The notes beneath the pieces were generated by a model. That model was not told the DNA's origin and ran no database searches. It worked only from the letters and a program-made list of their open reading frames with translations. From contig NZ_LT976853.1 in assembly GCF_900249755.1 (NCBI RefSeq), positions 2,267,274-2,331,273 on the forward strand: 64,000 nucleotides of DNA, in the 5' to 3' direction. This document shows positions 57,336 to 64,000 of this stretch, one piece after another. Within the stretch, counting starts at the first letter, position 1, and each line of letters opens with the position of its first letter. Position numbers and translations under genes: made by a program. The stretch comes from Cupriavidus taiwanensis (GTDB lineage Bacteria; Pseudomonadota; Gammaproteobacteria; Burkholderiales; Burkholderiaceae).

Positions 57336-58394
57336 TCAGAACCGATGCTGCAGGCCGGCCATGACGCCGGTCTGGTTGTTGGCAAAGCCGACCAGGTCGC
57401 GCGACACGCTGACGTCCTGGCCATTGCGCGCCCTGGCGTAGCCGACTGACAGGTAGGCCAGCGTGCGCTTGGACAGCGCGTACTGCCCGCGCAGCGAGAA
57501 CAGGATGGGGTCGGCATCGTTGCCGCCCTTGATGTTCTGCTTGTAGACCGCCCCATACAGCGTGAATGCCGGCGTGAAGGCGTAGCTGGCGCCGCCCCAG
57601 TACATGTCGCTGCGGTCGCTCGCCGCGCCGGTGGTGAAGGCGCGCTTGTAGTTGCGGTAGCCGGCAAACAGCTTCAGCTCGCCGAAGTCGTAGCTGGCGC
57701 CGGCGTGGATGCCCTGGATGTAGTCGGTGCTGTCGGCGGGCGTGGTGCTGGTACCGGCGCCGTTCTGGCGGTCCCACGTGGCGGCCGCGGCGAACTTGCC
57801 GGCGTTGTAGCCGGCGCCCAGCGCATACCTGGACGAGCTCTTGAAGTCCCCCGCCACCTCGCCCAGCGCCATCGTCGCGCCGAGCTTCAGGCCGCCGAAG
57901 CTGCCGTCATAGCGGATCGCGTTCGACGCGCGCGAGAACAGCCCGTCCTTGCGGCCGCCGGTCGCCGTCGACGACGTCGCCCACGAATAAGCCGGCGCAT
58001 AGCCCATCGGGTCGAACGGCAGCATGAAGTCATAGGTGGTGGTGAAGGTGCGGCCCAGCACCACCTGGCCATACTTGCTGGCCAGGCCGACGCTGGCGCG
58101 GCGGTCGAACAGCGTGTTGTCGGTGTCGAGCCGGCCGGTGTCGATGGCGATGCCGCTTTCCAGGTTGAAGACGGCCTTCAGGCCGCCGCCCAGGTCTTCG
58201 CTGCCGCGGATGCCCCAGCGCGAAGTGTTCTTGCCGCCCGAGGTCAGCTTGACCGCCGAGCCGTCCGGCCCCGCGTGGCTGACATATTCGATGCCCGCGT
58301 CCACCAGGCCATACAGGGTCACGTTCGATTGCGCGGATGCCGACCCCGCGGCAGCCAGGCCCATCGCGGCCAATGCCATTGCCGTACGCTTCAT
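57336..58394 (-). CDS. Gram-negative outer membrane porin (OmpC/Omp32-like)
   Basis: 352 residues. Signal peptide of about 21 residues (ending ASAQ), mature start SNVTLYGLVDAGIEYV, an array of amphipathic beta strands, and the C-terminal Phe of outer membrane barrels (GLQHRF). It belongs to the Burkholderiales 16-strand trimeric porin family. Substrate range unknown. The ATG at 58394 has an AAGGAG site. It is divergent from a TctD/TctE-type regulator pair, a plausible controller. Confidence 0.9.
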   Translation of the reverse strand: MKRTAMALAAMGLAAAGSASAQSNVTLYGLVDAGIEYVSHAGPDGSAVKLTSGGKNTSRWGIRGSEDLGGGLKAVFNLESGIAIDTGRLDTDNTLFDRRASVGLASKYGQVVLGRTFTTTYDFMLPFDPMGYAPAYSWATSSTATGGRKDGLFSRASNAIRYDGSFGGLKLGATMALGEVAGDFKSSSRYALGAGYNAGKFAAAATWDRQNGAGTSTTPADSTDYIQGIHAGASYDFGELKLFAGYRNYKRAFTTGAASDRSDMYWGGASYAFTPAFTLYGAVYKQNIKGGNDADPILFSLRGQYALSKRTLAYLSVGYARARNGQDVSVSRDLVGFANNQTGVMAGLQHRF

Positions 58395-58635
58395 GCCATC
58401 TCCTTCCTTGTGCTTGTTGTGGTAATCGTCAGCGGCCGGATGGTAGGTGACGCGCACTTTCAGTTCGCTTTCGGATCGCAGGCTTTTCGCGGCCATGGCG
58501 CCGCCGCGGGATCAGTGGTTTCCCTAGCTTCTAAGCCGGCGCGGTTCGCTGTATCTGTCTGGCCTTTGCCGTTTTGCCTGTTTCAGGCGCATTCCCGCAT
58601 TTCCGCATTGCCGCCCGACCGTCCTGCCCTGCCCC
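58395..58635. other. Divergent porin / response regulator promoter region
   Basis: 241 bp, no gene. TAGAAG on the minus strand near 58531 is a weak -10 candidate for the porin. No clear direct repeats for the response regulator were found by eye. Confidence 0.35.
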
Positions 58636-59310
58636 ATGCGTATCCTGCTTGCCGAAGACAATGTGATGCTGGCCAGTTCCCTGAGCCAGGCCCTGGGCCA
58701 GGCCGGCTTCACGGTCGACTGCATGCACGACGGCCACAGCGCCGACACGCTGCTGGGCACGCAGGACTACGCGCTGCTGATCCTGGACCTCGGCCTGCCC
58801 GGGCTCGACGGGCTGGAAGTGCTGCGCCGGCTGCGCCAGCGGCGCAATCCGCTGCCGGTGCTGATCCTGACCGCGCACGGATCGGTCGAGGACCGCGTGC
58901 GCGGCCTGGACCTGGGCGCCGACGATTACCTCAGCAAGCCGTTCGACCTGTCCGAGCTGGAAGCGCGCGCCCGCGCGCTGATCCGCCGCGCCCACGGCCA
59001 TGACAGCACGCAGATCGCCTTCGGCCCGCTGCACTACGACAGCGTCAGCCGCGCCTTCCTGCTGCATGGCGAGCTGCTGGCGCTGACCGGGCGCGAGCGC
59101 GCCGTGCTCGAGGTGCTGCTGCTGCGCGATGGCCGCGCCGTCAACAAGGGCGCGCTGTCGGAGAAGATCTTCGGCATCGATGAATCGGTCAATCCGGACG
59201 CGATCGAGATCTATGTGCACCGGCTGCGCAAGAAACTCGACGGCAGCGGCGTGGCCATCGTCACGCTGCGCGGCCTGGGCTACCTGCTCGAAGCGCGGCC
59301 GGCGCCATGA
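58636..59310 (+). CDS. OmpR/PhoB-family response regulator (TctD-like)
   Basis: 224 residues. The receiver has acidic pocket Glu7-Asp8, phospho-acceptor Asp51 (LILDLGLPG) and Lys near 101 (LSKPFD). The C-terminal winged helix has EIYVHRLRKKLDGSG and TLRGLGYLL. Its stop overlaps the start of the sensor kinase gene by 4 nt. TctD-type regulators control citrate or tricarboxylate uptake, but here the adjacent gene is a porin and the signal is unknown. Confidence 0.9.
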   Translation: MRILLAEDNVMLASSLSQALGQAGFTVDCMHDGHSADTLLGTQDYALLILDLGLPGLDGLEVLRRLRQRRNPLPVLILTAHGSVEDRVRGLDLGADDYLSKPFDLSELEARARALIRRAHGHDSTQIAFGPLHYDSVSRAFLLHGELLALTGRERAVLEVLLLRDGRAVNKGALSEKIFGIDESVNPDAIEIYVHRLRKKLDGSGVAIVTLRGLGYLLEARPAP

Positions 59311-60707
59311 TGCGGCCGCGCCGGGCCCCGAGCCTGCGGCTGCAGCTGTCGCTGTGGCTGCTGCTGCCGCTGATGGGCCTGCTCGCCTTCGATGCCTGGC
59401 TGACTTACCAGCGCGCCATGTCGGCCGCGCATACCGCCTTCGACCGCACGCTGGAGGCGTCGCTGCGCGCCATGCGCGAAGGCATCCGCCTGCACGAGGG
59501 GCGCTTCGCGGTGGAACTGCCCAACCTCGCGCTCGAGCTGTTCGACAATCAGGCCGGCCCGCGCATCTTCTACCGCATCCGCGCCGACGACGGCGCCACC
59601 GTGACCGGCTACGACGACCTGCCGATGCCGCCCGAGGCCCCATTGCAGCTGTACCGCACCGTGTTCTACGACACCGTGTTCCGCGACCAGCCGCTGCGCA
59701 TGGCAGCGCAGCCGCTGCCGGTGCGCGACGTCGGCTCGGCCCGCACCCGGCTGGTGTGGGTGCTGGTGGGCGAGACCATCGAGCCGCGCCAGCTGCTGGC
59801 GCGCGACATCCTGATCGGCTCGCTGCTGCAGGAGCTGATGCTGGTGACGCTGGCGCTGGGCATCGTCTGGTTCGGCGTGCGGCGCGGGCTGCGGCCGCTG
59901 AACCGGCTGTCCGACACGGTGGCGCGGCGCGGCACGCAGCTCGACCCGATCGAGCAGAAAGACCTGCCCGCCGAGATGAAGCCGCTGGTGCAGGCGCTGA
60001 ACCAGTACATGGCGCGGCTGCACGGCATGGTGCTGGCGCGCAAGCGCTTCTTTGCCGATGCCGCGCACCAGCTCAAGACCCCGCTGGCGATCATCCAGGC
60101 GCAGTCCGAACTGGCACTGCGCGAACGCGACGGCGAGCGCGTACGCGAGCATATGCGGCGGTTGCACGGCACCGTGCGGCACGCGTCCAGGGGCGTGCAG
60201 CAGTTGCTGTCGCTATCGCGCCTGGAGCCTGATGCCGGCTATGAGCCGACGCTGAAGCCGCTGCGGCTGGATACGCTGGCGCAGTCGGTGGCGCTGGACT
60301 GGGCGCCGGTGGCGCGCGGTGCCGGGGTGGACCTGGGTTTCGAGCAGGACGCGCCGGTGGAGATTGCCGGGCAGCCGGAGCTGCTGCAGGAGCTGACCGG
60401 CAACCTGATCGACAACGCGATCCGCTATGCAGGGCACGGCGCGATGGTGACGGTGCGCGTGGCGCTGGAAGACGGGATACCGCGCTTGCAGGTGACCGAC
60501 AACGGCCCGGGCATTGCGCCGGCCGAACGGGACGCGGTGTTCCGCCGCTTCTATCGCGGCGCAAGCGGGCAAGCGGTGGAAGGCACCGGCCTGGGCTTGT
60601 CGATCGTGCGCGAGATCGCGCGGCTGCATGGTGCGAGGGTGGGGCTTGGCGAAACGCCGGGAGGCGGACTGATGGTGTCGGTGCAATTCAGCACCAGAAT
60701 TCCTTAG
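59307..60707 (+). CDS. Sensor histidine kinase (TctE-like)
   Basis: 466 residues. Membrane segments at about 11-31 and 167-191 enclose a periplasmic sensor of about 130 residues of the TctE/2CSK_N type. A HAMP-like linker precedes the H-box ADAAHQLKTPLAII with His254, then N-box NLIDNAIRYA, G1 DNGPGIAPAE and G2 GTGLGLSIVREI. It should phosphorylate the response regulator with which it overlaps. Ligand unknown; organic acids are typical for the family. Confidence 0.9.
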   Translation: MMRPRRAPSLRLQLSLWLLLPLMGLLAFDAWLTYQRAMSAAHTAFDRTLEASLRAMREGIRLHEGRFAVELPNLALELFDNQAGPRIFYRIRADDGATVTGYDDLPMPPEAPLQLYRTVFYDTVFRDQPLRMAAQPLPVRDVGSARTRLVWVLVGETIEPRQLLARDILIGSLLQELMLVTLALGIVWFGVRRGLRPLNRLSDTVARRGTQLDPIEQKDLPAEMKPLVQALNQYMARLHGMVLARKRFFADAAHQLKTPLAIIQAQSELALRERDGERVREHMRRLHGTVRHASRGVQQLLSLSRLEPDAGYEPTLKPLRLDTLAQSVALDWAPVARGAGVDLGFEQDAPVEIAGQPELLQELTGNLIDNAIRYAGHGAMVTVRVALEDGIPRLQVTDNGPGIAPAERDAVFRRFYRGASGQAVEGTGLGLSIVREIARLHGARVGLGETPGGGLMVSVQFSTRIP

Positions 60708-60736
60708 CCGCAGAGCTTTTCCTTAATCGCCTGTGT

Positions 60737-60865
60737 ACTCCCTCTCCCGCTTGCGGGAGAGGGTTGGGGTGAGGGCCGGGAGCTTCCACGAAGTCATGCC
60801 TGCGGTATGCCACCGCCCGCCCTCACCCCCGGCCCCTCTCCCGCAAGCGGGAGAGGGGAGCAAAC
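60737..60865. repeat. REP-like dispersed repeat, copy B
   Basis: 129 bp, same orientation and length as the element at 5492-5620. Here both outer hairpins are intact (CTCTCCCGC-TT-GCGGGAGAG and CTCTCCCGC-AA-GCGGGAGAG), and GGGGTGAGGG pairs with CCCTCACCCC across the middle. Like copy A it sits between convergent 3' ends (sensor kinase and ABC permease) and may serve as a two-way terminator. Confidence 0.87.
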
Positions 60866-60881
60866 CGGCGGGACGCTGACG

Positions 60882-61673
60882 TTACAGCTTCTCCGTCTCC
60901 CCGCTCTTCGGCTGCCACTTCATCAGCCGCTTCTCGCCCATGCCGACCATCCAGTCCAGCACCAGCGCAAACGCGGTCAGCACCACGATGCCGGCGAACA
61001 CGGTATTGATGTCGAAGGTGCCCTCGGCCTGCAGGATCAGGTAGCCCACGCCGCGCGCCGAGCCCAGGTACTCGCCCACCACCGCGCCGACGAAGGCCAG
61101 GCCCACCGAGGTATGCAGCGACGAGAACACCCAGCTGGTCGCGCTCGGCAGGTAGACGTGGCGCAGCAGCTGCTTCTGGTTGGCGCCCAGCATGCGCGCA
61201 TTGGCCAGCACCACCGGGCTCACTTCCTTGACGCCCTGGTAGACGTTGAAGAAGACGATGAAGAACACCAGCGTCACCGCCAGCGCCACCTTCGACCAGA
61301 TGCCCAGGCCGAACCAGACCGCGAAGATCGGCGCCAGGATCACGCGCGGCATCGAGTTCATGGCCTTGACGTAGGGATCGAGGATGGCCGAGGTCAGCGG
61401 GCTCAGCGCCAGCCACAGGCCGACGCCCAGCCCCGCCACCGTGCCGATGCCGAAGGCCAGCACGGTTTCGATCAGCGTCACGCCCAGGTGCAGGTAGATA
61501 TCGCGCTCGACGATAAACCAGCTCCAGATGCGCTGCGCCACCATCAGCGGCTCGCCGAAGAAAAAGGCGACCTGCTGCGAGCGCGTGGCCACGTGCCACA
61601 CGCCGAGGATCACCACCAGGACGAGCAGCTGCCAGACGCGCAGCATGCCCTTGGAATCAGTACGGAATGCCAT
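60882..61673 (-). CDS. ABC transporter permease (NitT/TauT family)
   Basis: 263 residues with about six membrane segments and the ATPase-contact loop LLRHVYLPSATSWVF region (EAA-like, with NARMLGANQKQL before it). It belongs to the SsuC/TauC/NrtB permease family for nitrate, sulfonate, taurine or related anions. It follows the ATPase gene by 30 nt. Transported substrate unknown. Confidence 0.88.
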   Translation of the reverse strand: MAFRTDSKGMLRVWQLLVLVVILGVWHVATRSQQVAFFFGEPLMVAQRIWSWFIVERDIYLHLGVTLIETVLAFGIGTVAGLGVGLWLALSPLTSAILDPYVKAMNSMPRVILAPIFAVWFGLGIWSKVALAVTLVFFIVFFNVYQGVKEVSPVVLANARMLGANQKQLLRHVYLPSATSWVFSSLHTSVGLAFVGAVVGEYLGSARGVGYLILQAEGTFDINTVFAGIVVLTAFALVLDWMVGMGEKRLMKWQPKSGETEKL

Positions 61674-61703
61674 CGGAATTCAGGTCTTGTTAGGTTGGAG
61701 GGC

Positions 61704-62516
61704 TCAGGCCACCTTGCGCTGCTGGGCGTAGCCCTTGAGCACTTCCTCGCGCAGCACGTCCCAGATCGCGGCGTGCAGCTCGACAAAACGCGGGTGGTTG
61801 CGGATCTCGGCGACGTCGCGCGGACGCGGCAGGTCGATCGCGAACTCGCCGATCGGGTGGGTGCCGGGGCCGGCCGACAGCACCACCACGCGGTCGCTCA
61901 TGGCGATGGCCTCGTCGAGGTCGTGGGTGATGAAGAGCACGGCCTTGCGCTTGGCGGCCCACAGCTCCAGCACCTCGTTCTCCATCAGCTGGCGGGTCTG
62001 GATATCCAGCGCCGAGAACGGCTCGTCCATCAGGATGATGTCCGGGTCCAGCACCAGCGTCTGCGCCAGCGCCACGCGCTTGCGCATGCCGCCCGAGAGC
62101 TGGTGCGGGTAGCGGTCGCCAAACCCGCCCAGGCCCACGCGGCGCAGCCATTCCTCGCCCTGCTGCACGGCCTCGGCGCGCGCCACGCCGCGGAACTCCA
62201 GGCCGGCGACGACGTTGTCGAGCGCGCTGCGCCAGGGCATCAGCGCCTCGGTCTGGAACATGTAGCCGGCGCGGCGGTTGATGCCGCGCAGCGGCTCGCC
62301 GAACACGCGCACCTCGCCGCTGGAGGGCTCAAGCAGGCCGGCGCCGACATTCAGCAGCGTCGACTTGCCGCAGCCGGTGGGGCCCACCACCGATACGAAT
62401 TCGCCGGGCTGGATCGACAGCGTGACGTCCTTGACCGCGGTATAGCGCTGGCTGCGGTCATCGCGCGAGACAAAGGTGCAGGTGACCTGGTCGAGTGAAA
62501 GTGCGGGAATACTCAT
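61704..62516 (-). CDS. ABC transporter ATP-binding protein (NitT/TauT family)
   Basis: 270 residues. Walker A GPTGCGKST at 45-53, signature LSGGM at 140-144 and Walker B ILMDEP near 161-166. SsuB/TauB-type importer ATPase. The ATG at 62516 gives MSIPALSLDQVTC; the frame upstream is open but Arg/Pro-rich, a chance extension. It is the middle gene of the binding protein-ATPase-permease set. Confidence 0.9.
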   Translation of the reverse strand: MSIPALSLDQVTCTFVSRDDRSQRYTAVKDVTLSIQPGEFVSVVGPTGCGKSTLLNVGAGLLEPSSGEVRVFGEPLRGINRRAGYMFQTEALMPWRSALDNVVAGLEFRGVARAEAVQQGEEWLRRVGLGGFGDRYPHQLSGGMRKRVALAQTLVLDPDIILMDEPFSALDIQTRQLMENEVLELWAAKRKAVLFITHDLDEAIAMSDRVVVLSAGPGTHPIGEFAIDLPRPRDVAEIRNHPRFVELHAAIWDVLREEVLKGYAQQRKVA

Positions 62517-62645
62517 GATGAACCGATCTCGGGCCCGCCGTGGCGCGCGGGGGCGGCGCGGGCGGGTGATGAGGGATGGACCGTCGGCGCCGCAAAGCAA
62601 AGGCCCGCTGCGGGCAGCGGGCCGATGGCATCGACGGCAGGAAAA

Positions 62646-63689
62646 TTACTTGTACTTGGCGTTGGCCTTCTGCACGAAGGCGTTGGTGTAGGTCTCTTCC
62701 AGCTTGACCGGCTTGCCCTTGAGCTCGGCATCGAACTGGCTCAGCGCGTTGAGCGCGGTGCGCGGGCCGTCGGCCGGCATGGTGCCGTCCGGCGAGATCG
62801 CTTCCTTGACCTTGTCCCACGCGGCCAGGTACAGCGCACGGTCACCCAGCAGGTAGCTTTCCGGCACGGTCTTGACGATGTCGGACGGGCCTGCCTTCTG
62901 CAGCCACTTGAGCGCGCGCACCATGGCGTTGGTCAGCGCCTGCGTGGTGTTGGGATTCTGCTGGATGAAGGCCTGCGACGCGTACAGGCAGCCCGACGGC
63001 ATATTGCCGCCGAACACCGCCTGGGTGTCCTTGAGCGTGCGGGTGTCCGAGGCGATGCGCACCTCGTTCTTCTGCGTCAGCATCGATACCACCGGGTCCA
63101 GGTTGGCCATCGCATCGATCTGGCCCGAACGCATCGCCGCCACCGCTCCGGCGCTGGCGCCCACGCCGATAAACGACACGTCGGACGGCTTCAGGCCGGC
63201 CTTGGCCAGCACGAAGTTGGCCATCATGTTGGTCGACGAGCCCGGCGCGGTCACGCCGATCTTCTTGCCCTTCAGGTCGGCGATCGACTTGAAGTTGGGC
63301 ATGGTCTTGTTCGACACCACCAGCACGATCTGCGGGGCGCGGCCCTGCAGCACGAATTCCTGGTAGCGCTGGCCCTTGGCCTGCAGGTTGATGGTGTGCT
63401 CGTAGGCGCCCGAGACCACGTCGGCGCTGCCGCCCACCACCGCCTGCAGCGCCTTGGCGCCGCCGGCGAAGTCGACGATCTCGACGTCCAGCCCTTCGTC
63501 CTTGAAGTAGCCGAGGCGCTCGGCGATGGTCAGCGGCAGGTAATAGAACAGGTTCTTGCCGCCCACCGCGATGGTGACCTTGGTCTTCTCGGGCTTGCCC
63601 TGCGCCTGCGCCTGGCCGAAGGTGAACCAGCCGGCCAGGAACAGCGCCAGCGCGATCAGGAATTGCTTCCAGAACTTCTTGTTATACAT
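62646..63689 (-). CDS. ABC transporter substrate-binding protein (NitT/TauT, SsuA-like)
   Basis: 347 residues. Signal peptide of about 29 residues (MYNKKFWKQFLIALALF to GQAQAQ), then a NMT1/SsuA-like periplasmic binding fold with KVTIAVGGKNLFYYLP and KGKKIGVTAPGSSTNMMANFVL (in parts). It should feed the ATPase and permease encoded downstream. The ligand cannot be named. GGAG precedes the ATG. An inverted repeat GGTAT-CA-ATACC lies 138 bp upstream of the start. Confidence 0.88.
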   Translation of the reverse strand: MYNKKFWKQFLIALALFLAGWFTFGQAQAQGKPEKTKVTIAVGGKNLFYYLPLTIAERLGYFKDEGLDVEIVDFAGGAKALQAVVGGSADVVSGAYEHTINLQAKGQRYQEFVLQGRAPQIVLVVSNKTMPNFKSIADLKGKKIGVTAPGSSTNMMANFVLAKAGLKPSDVSFIGVGASAGAVAAMRSGQIDAMANLDPVVSMLTQKNEVRIASDTRTLKDTQAVFGGNMPSGCLYASQAFIQQNPNTTQALTNAMVRALKWLQKAGPSDIVKTVPESYLLGDRALYLAAWDKVKEAISPDGTMPADGPRTALNALSQFDAELKGKPVKLEETYTNAFVQKANAKYK

Positions 63690-63826
63690 GCGAGATCTCC
63701 TACCCGTGTGGACTGGCGCCGCGGCGGATGCGCTGGAAAAAAAGCGCTGGAACAAAGGCGCTGAAAAGGGGGCGCGCCGCGGTGCGGCAAGTTGCGATGC
63801 TACCGGACGGCGCCGCGCACCGCATC

Positions 63827-63838
63827 GGTATCAATACC
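63827..63838. promoter_or_regulatory. Short inverted repeat upstream of the ABC importer genes
   Basis: GGTAT-CA-ATACC, 5-bp arms with a 2-nt centre, in the 208-bp gap between the Bug receptor stop and the substrate-binding protein gene. It could be an operator, but size and single occurrence make this weak. Confidence 0.3.
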
Positions 63839-63897
63839 TAGCAAACCCGCCAGCTTAGCGCCCTTACCTTTCGATCAGCTTGCCACTGCCAACGGCA

Positions 63898-64000
63898 TCA
63901 TTCGGCGTGGATGTCGGCGGACTTGATCACCTTGGCCCAGCGCGCCAGTTCGGCCTTCTGGTACTGCCCCAGCTGCTGCGGGTTCATGTACTTGGCCTCG
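63898..64000 (-). CDS. Bug-family tripartite tricarboxylate transporter substrate-binding protein (C-terminal end only)
   Basis: Only the last 34 codons are in the window. They end ARWAKVIKSADIHAE, the typical tail of Bug (TctC-like) periplasmic receptors, which bind carboxylates in Burkholderiales. The N-terminus is beyond the window. It lies upstream of the ABC importer genes on the same strand. Confidence 0.75.
   Translation of the reverse strand, partial: EAKYMNPQQLGQYQKAELARWAKVIKSADIHAE

Overview
The window is GC-rich and nearly all coding. Its gene content and order match a beta-proteobacterial main chromosome, most likely Cupriavidus or a close Ralstonia relative. The grounds are the linked blocks ndk-rlmN-pilW-rodZ-ispG-hisS-yfgM-bamB-der-hfq-hflX-hflK-hflC-hisZ-purA and surE-pcm-nlpD-rpoS, the use of hisZ, and glnA followed by a DUF4124 gene and ntrBC. 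The genus call is inference from synteny and family knowledge, not from a database search. I see no phage, insertion sequence, CRISPR array or secondary-metabolite cluster.

Layout: 1-4.5 kb is the glycerol-3-phosphate uptake operon ugpBAECQ (minus strand), with a Pho-box-like array upstream of ugpB. A divergent HAD phosphatase follows at 4.7-5.5 kb. At 5.7-10.6 kb lies the nitrogen regulation block glnA / DUF4124 / ntrB / ntrC; glnA has a clear sigma-54 promoter and two NtrC-type enhancer sites. At 11-16.5 kb come a rhodanese, a CinA/MoaB-like protein, an EI24 membrane protein, and a tight set of sterol desaturase-type enzyme, polysaccharide deacetylase and beta-propeller protein. At 16.5-25.9 kb are hrpA and argA (divergent from one palindromic -10), yggX, rpiA, tal, a sirtuin, rlmB and then rnr. 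A tRNA-Leu(CAG) sits head-to-head with rnr at 28.6 kb.

At 29.0-30.2 kb is a small Rrf2 regulator plus NAD(P)-binding reductase module with two near-identical 25-bp inverted-repeat operators. From 30.2 to 47.7 kb runs a long minus-strand housekeeping block: purine salvage and synthesis, HisZ, HflK/HflC, HflX, Hfq, Der, BamB, YfgM, HisRS, IspG, RodZ, PilW, RlmN and Ndk. At 48-56 kb are a Bax-inhibitor-1 family protein, RlmD, an EEP-family hydrolase, and surE-pcm-nlpD-rpoS followed by a 3'-5' exonuclease whose start overlaps the rpoS stop. At 56-64 kb are a quinone oxidoreductase, a porin divergent from a TctD/TctE-type two-component system, an orphan NitT/TauT-type ABC importer, and the 3' end of a Bug-family substrate receptor.

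The most notable non-coding signals are: a pair of 129-bp REP-like elements, each lying between two convergent genes; a set of genes (hrpA, argA, rlmB, surE, the HAD gene) whose -10 element lies 6-8 nt before the ATG, implying leaderless mRNAs; and several perfect 14-15 bp GC-rich stem-loops between genes on the same strand.
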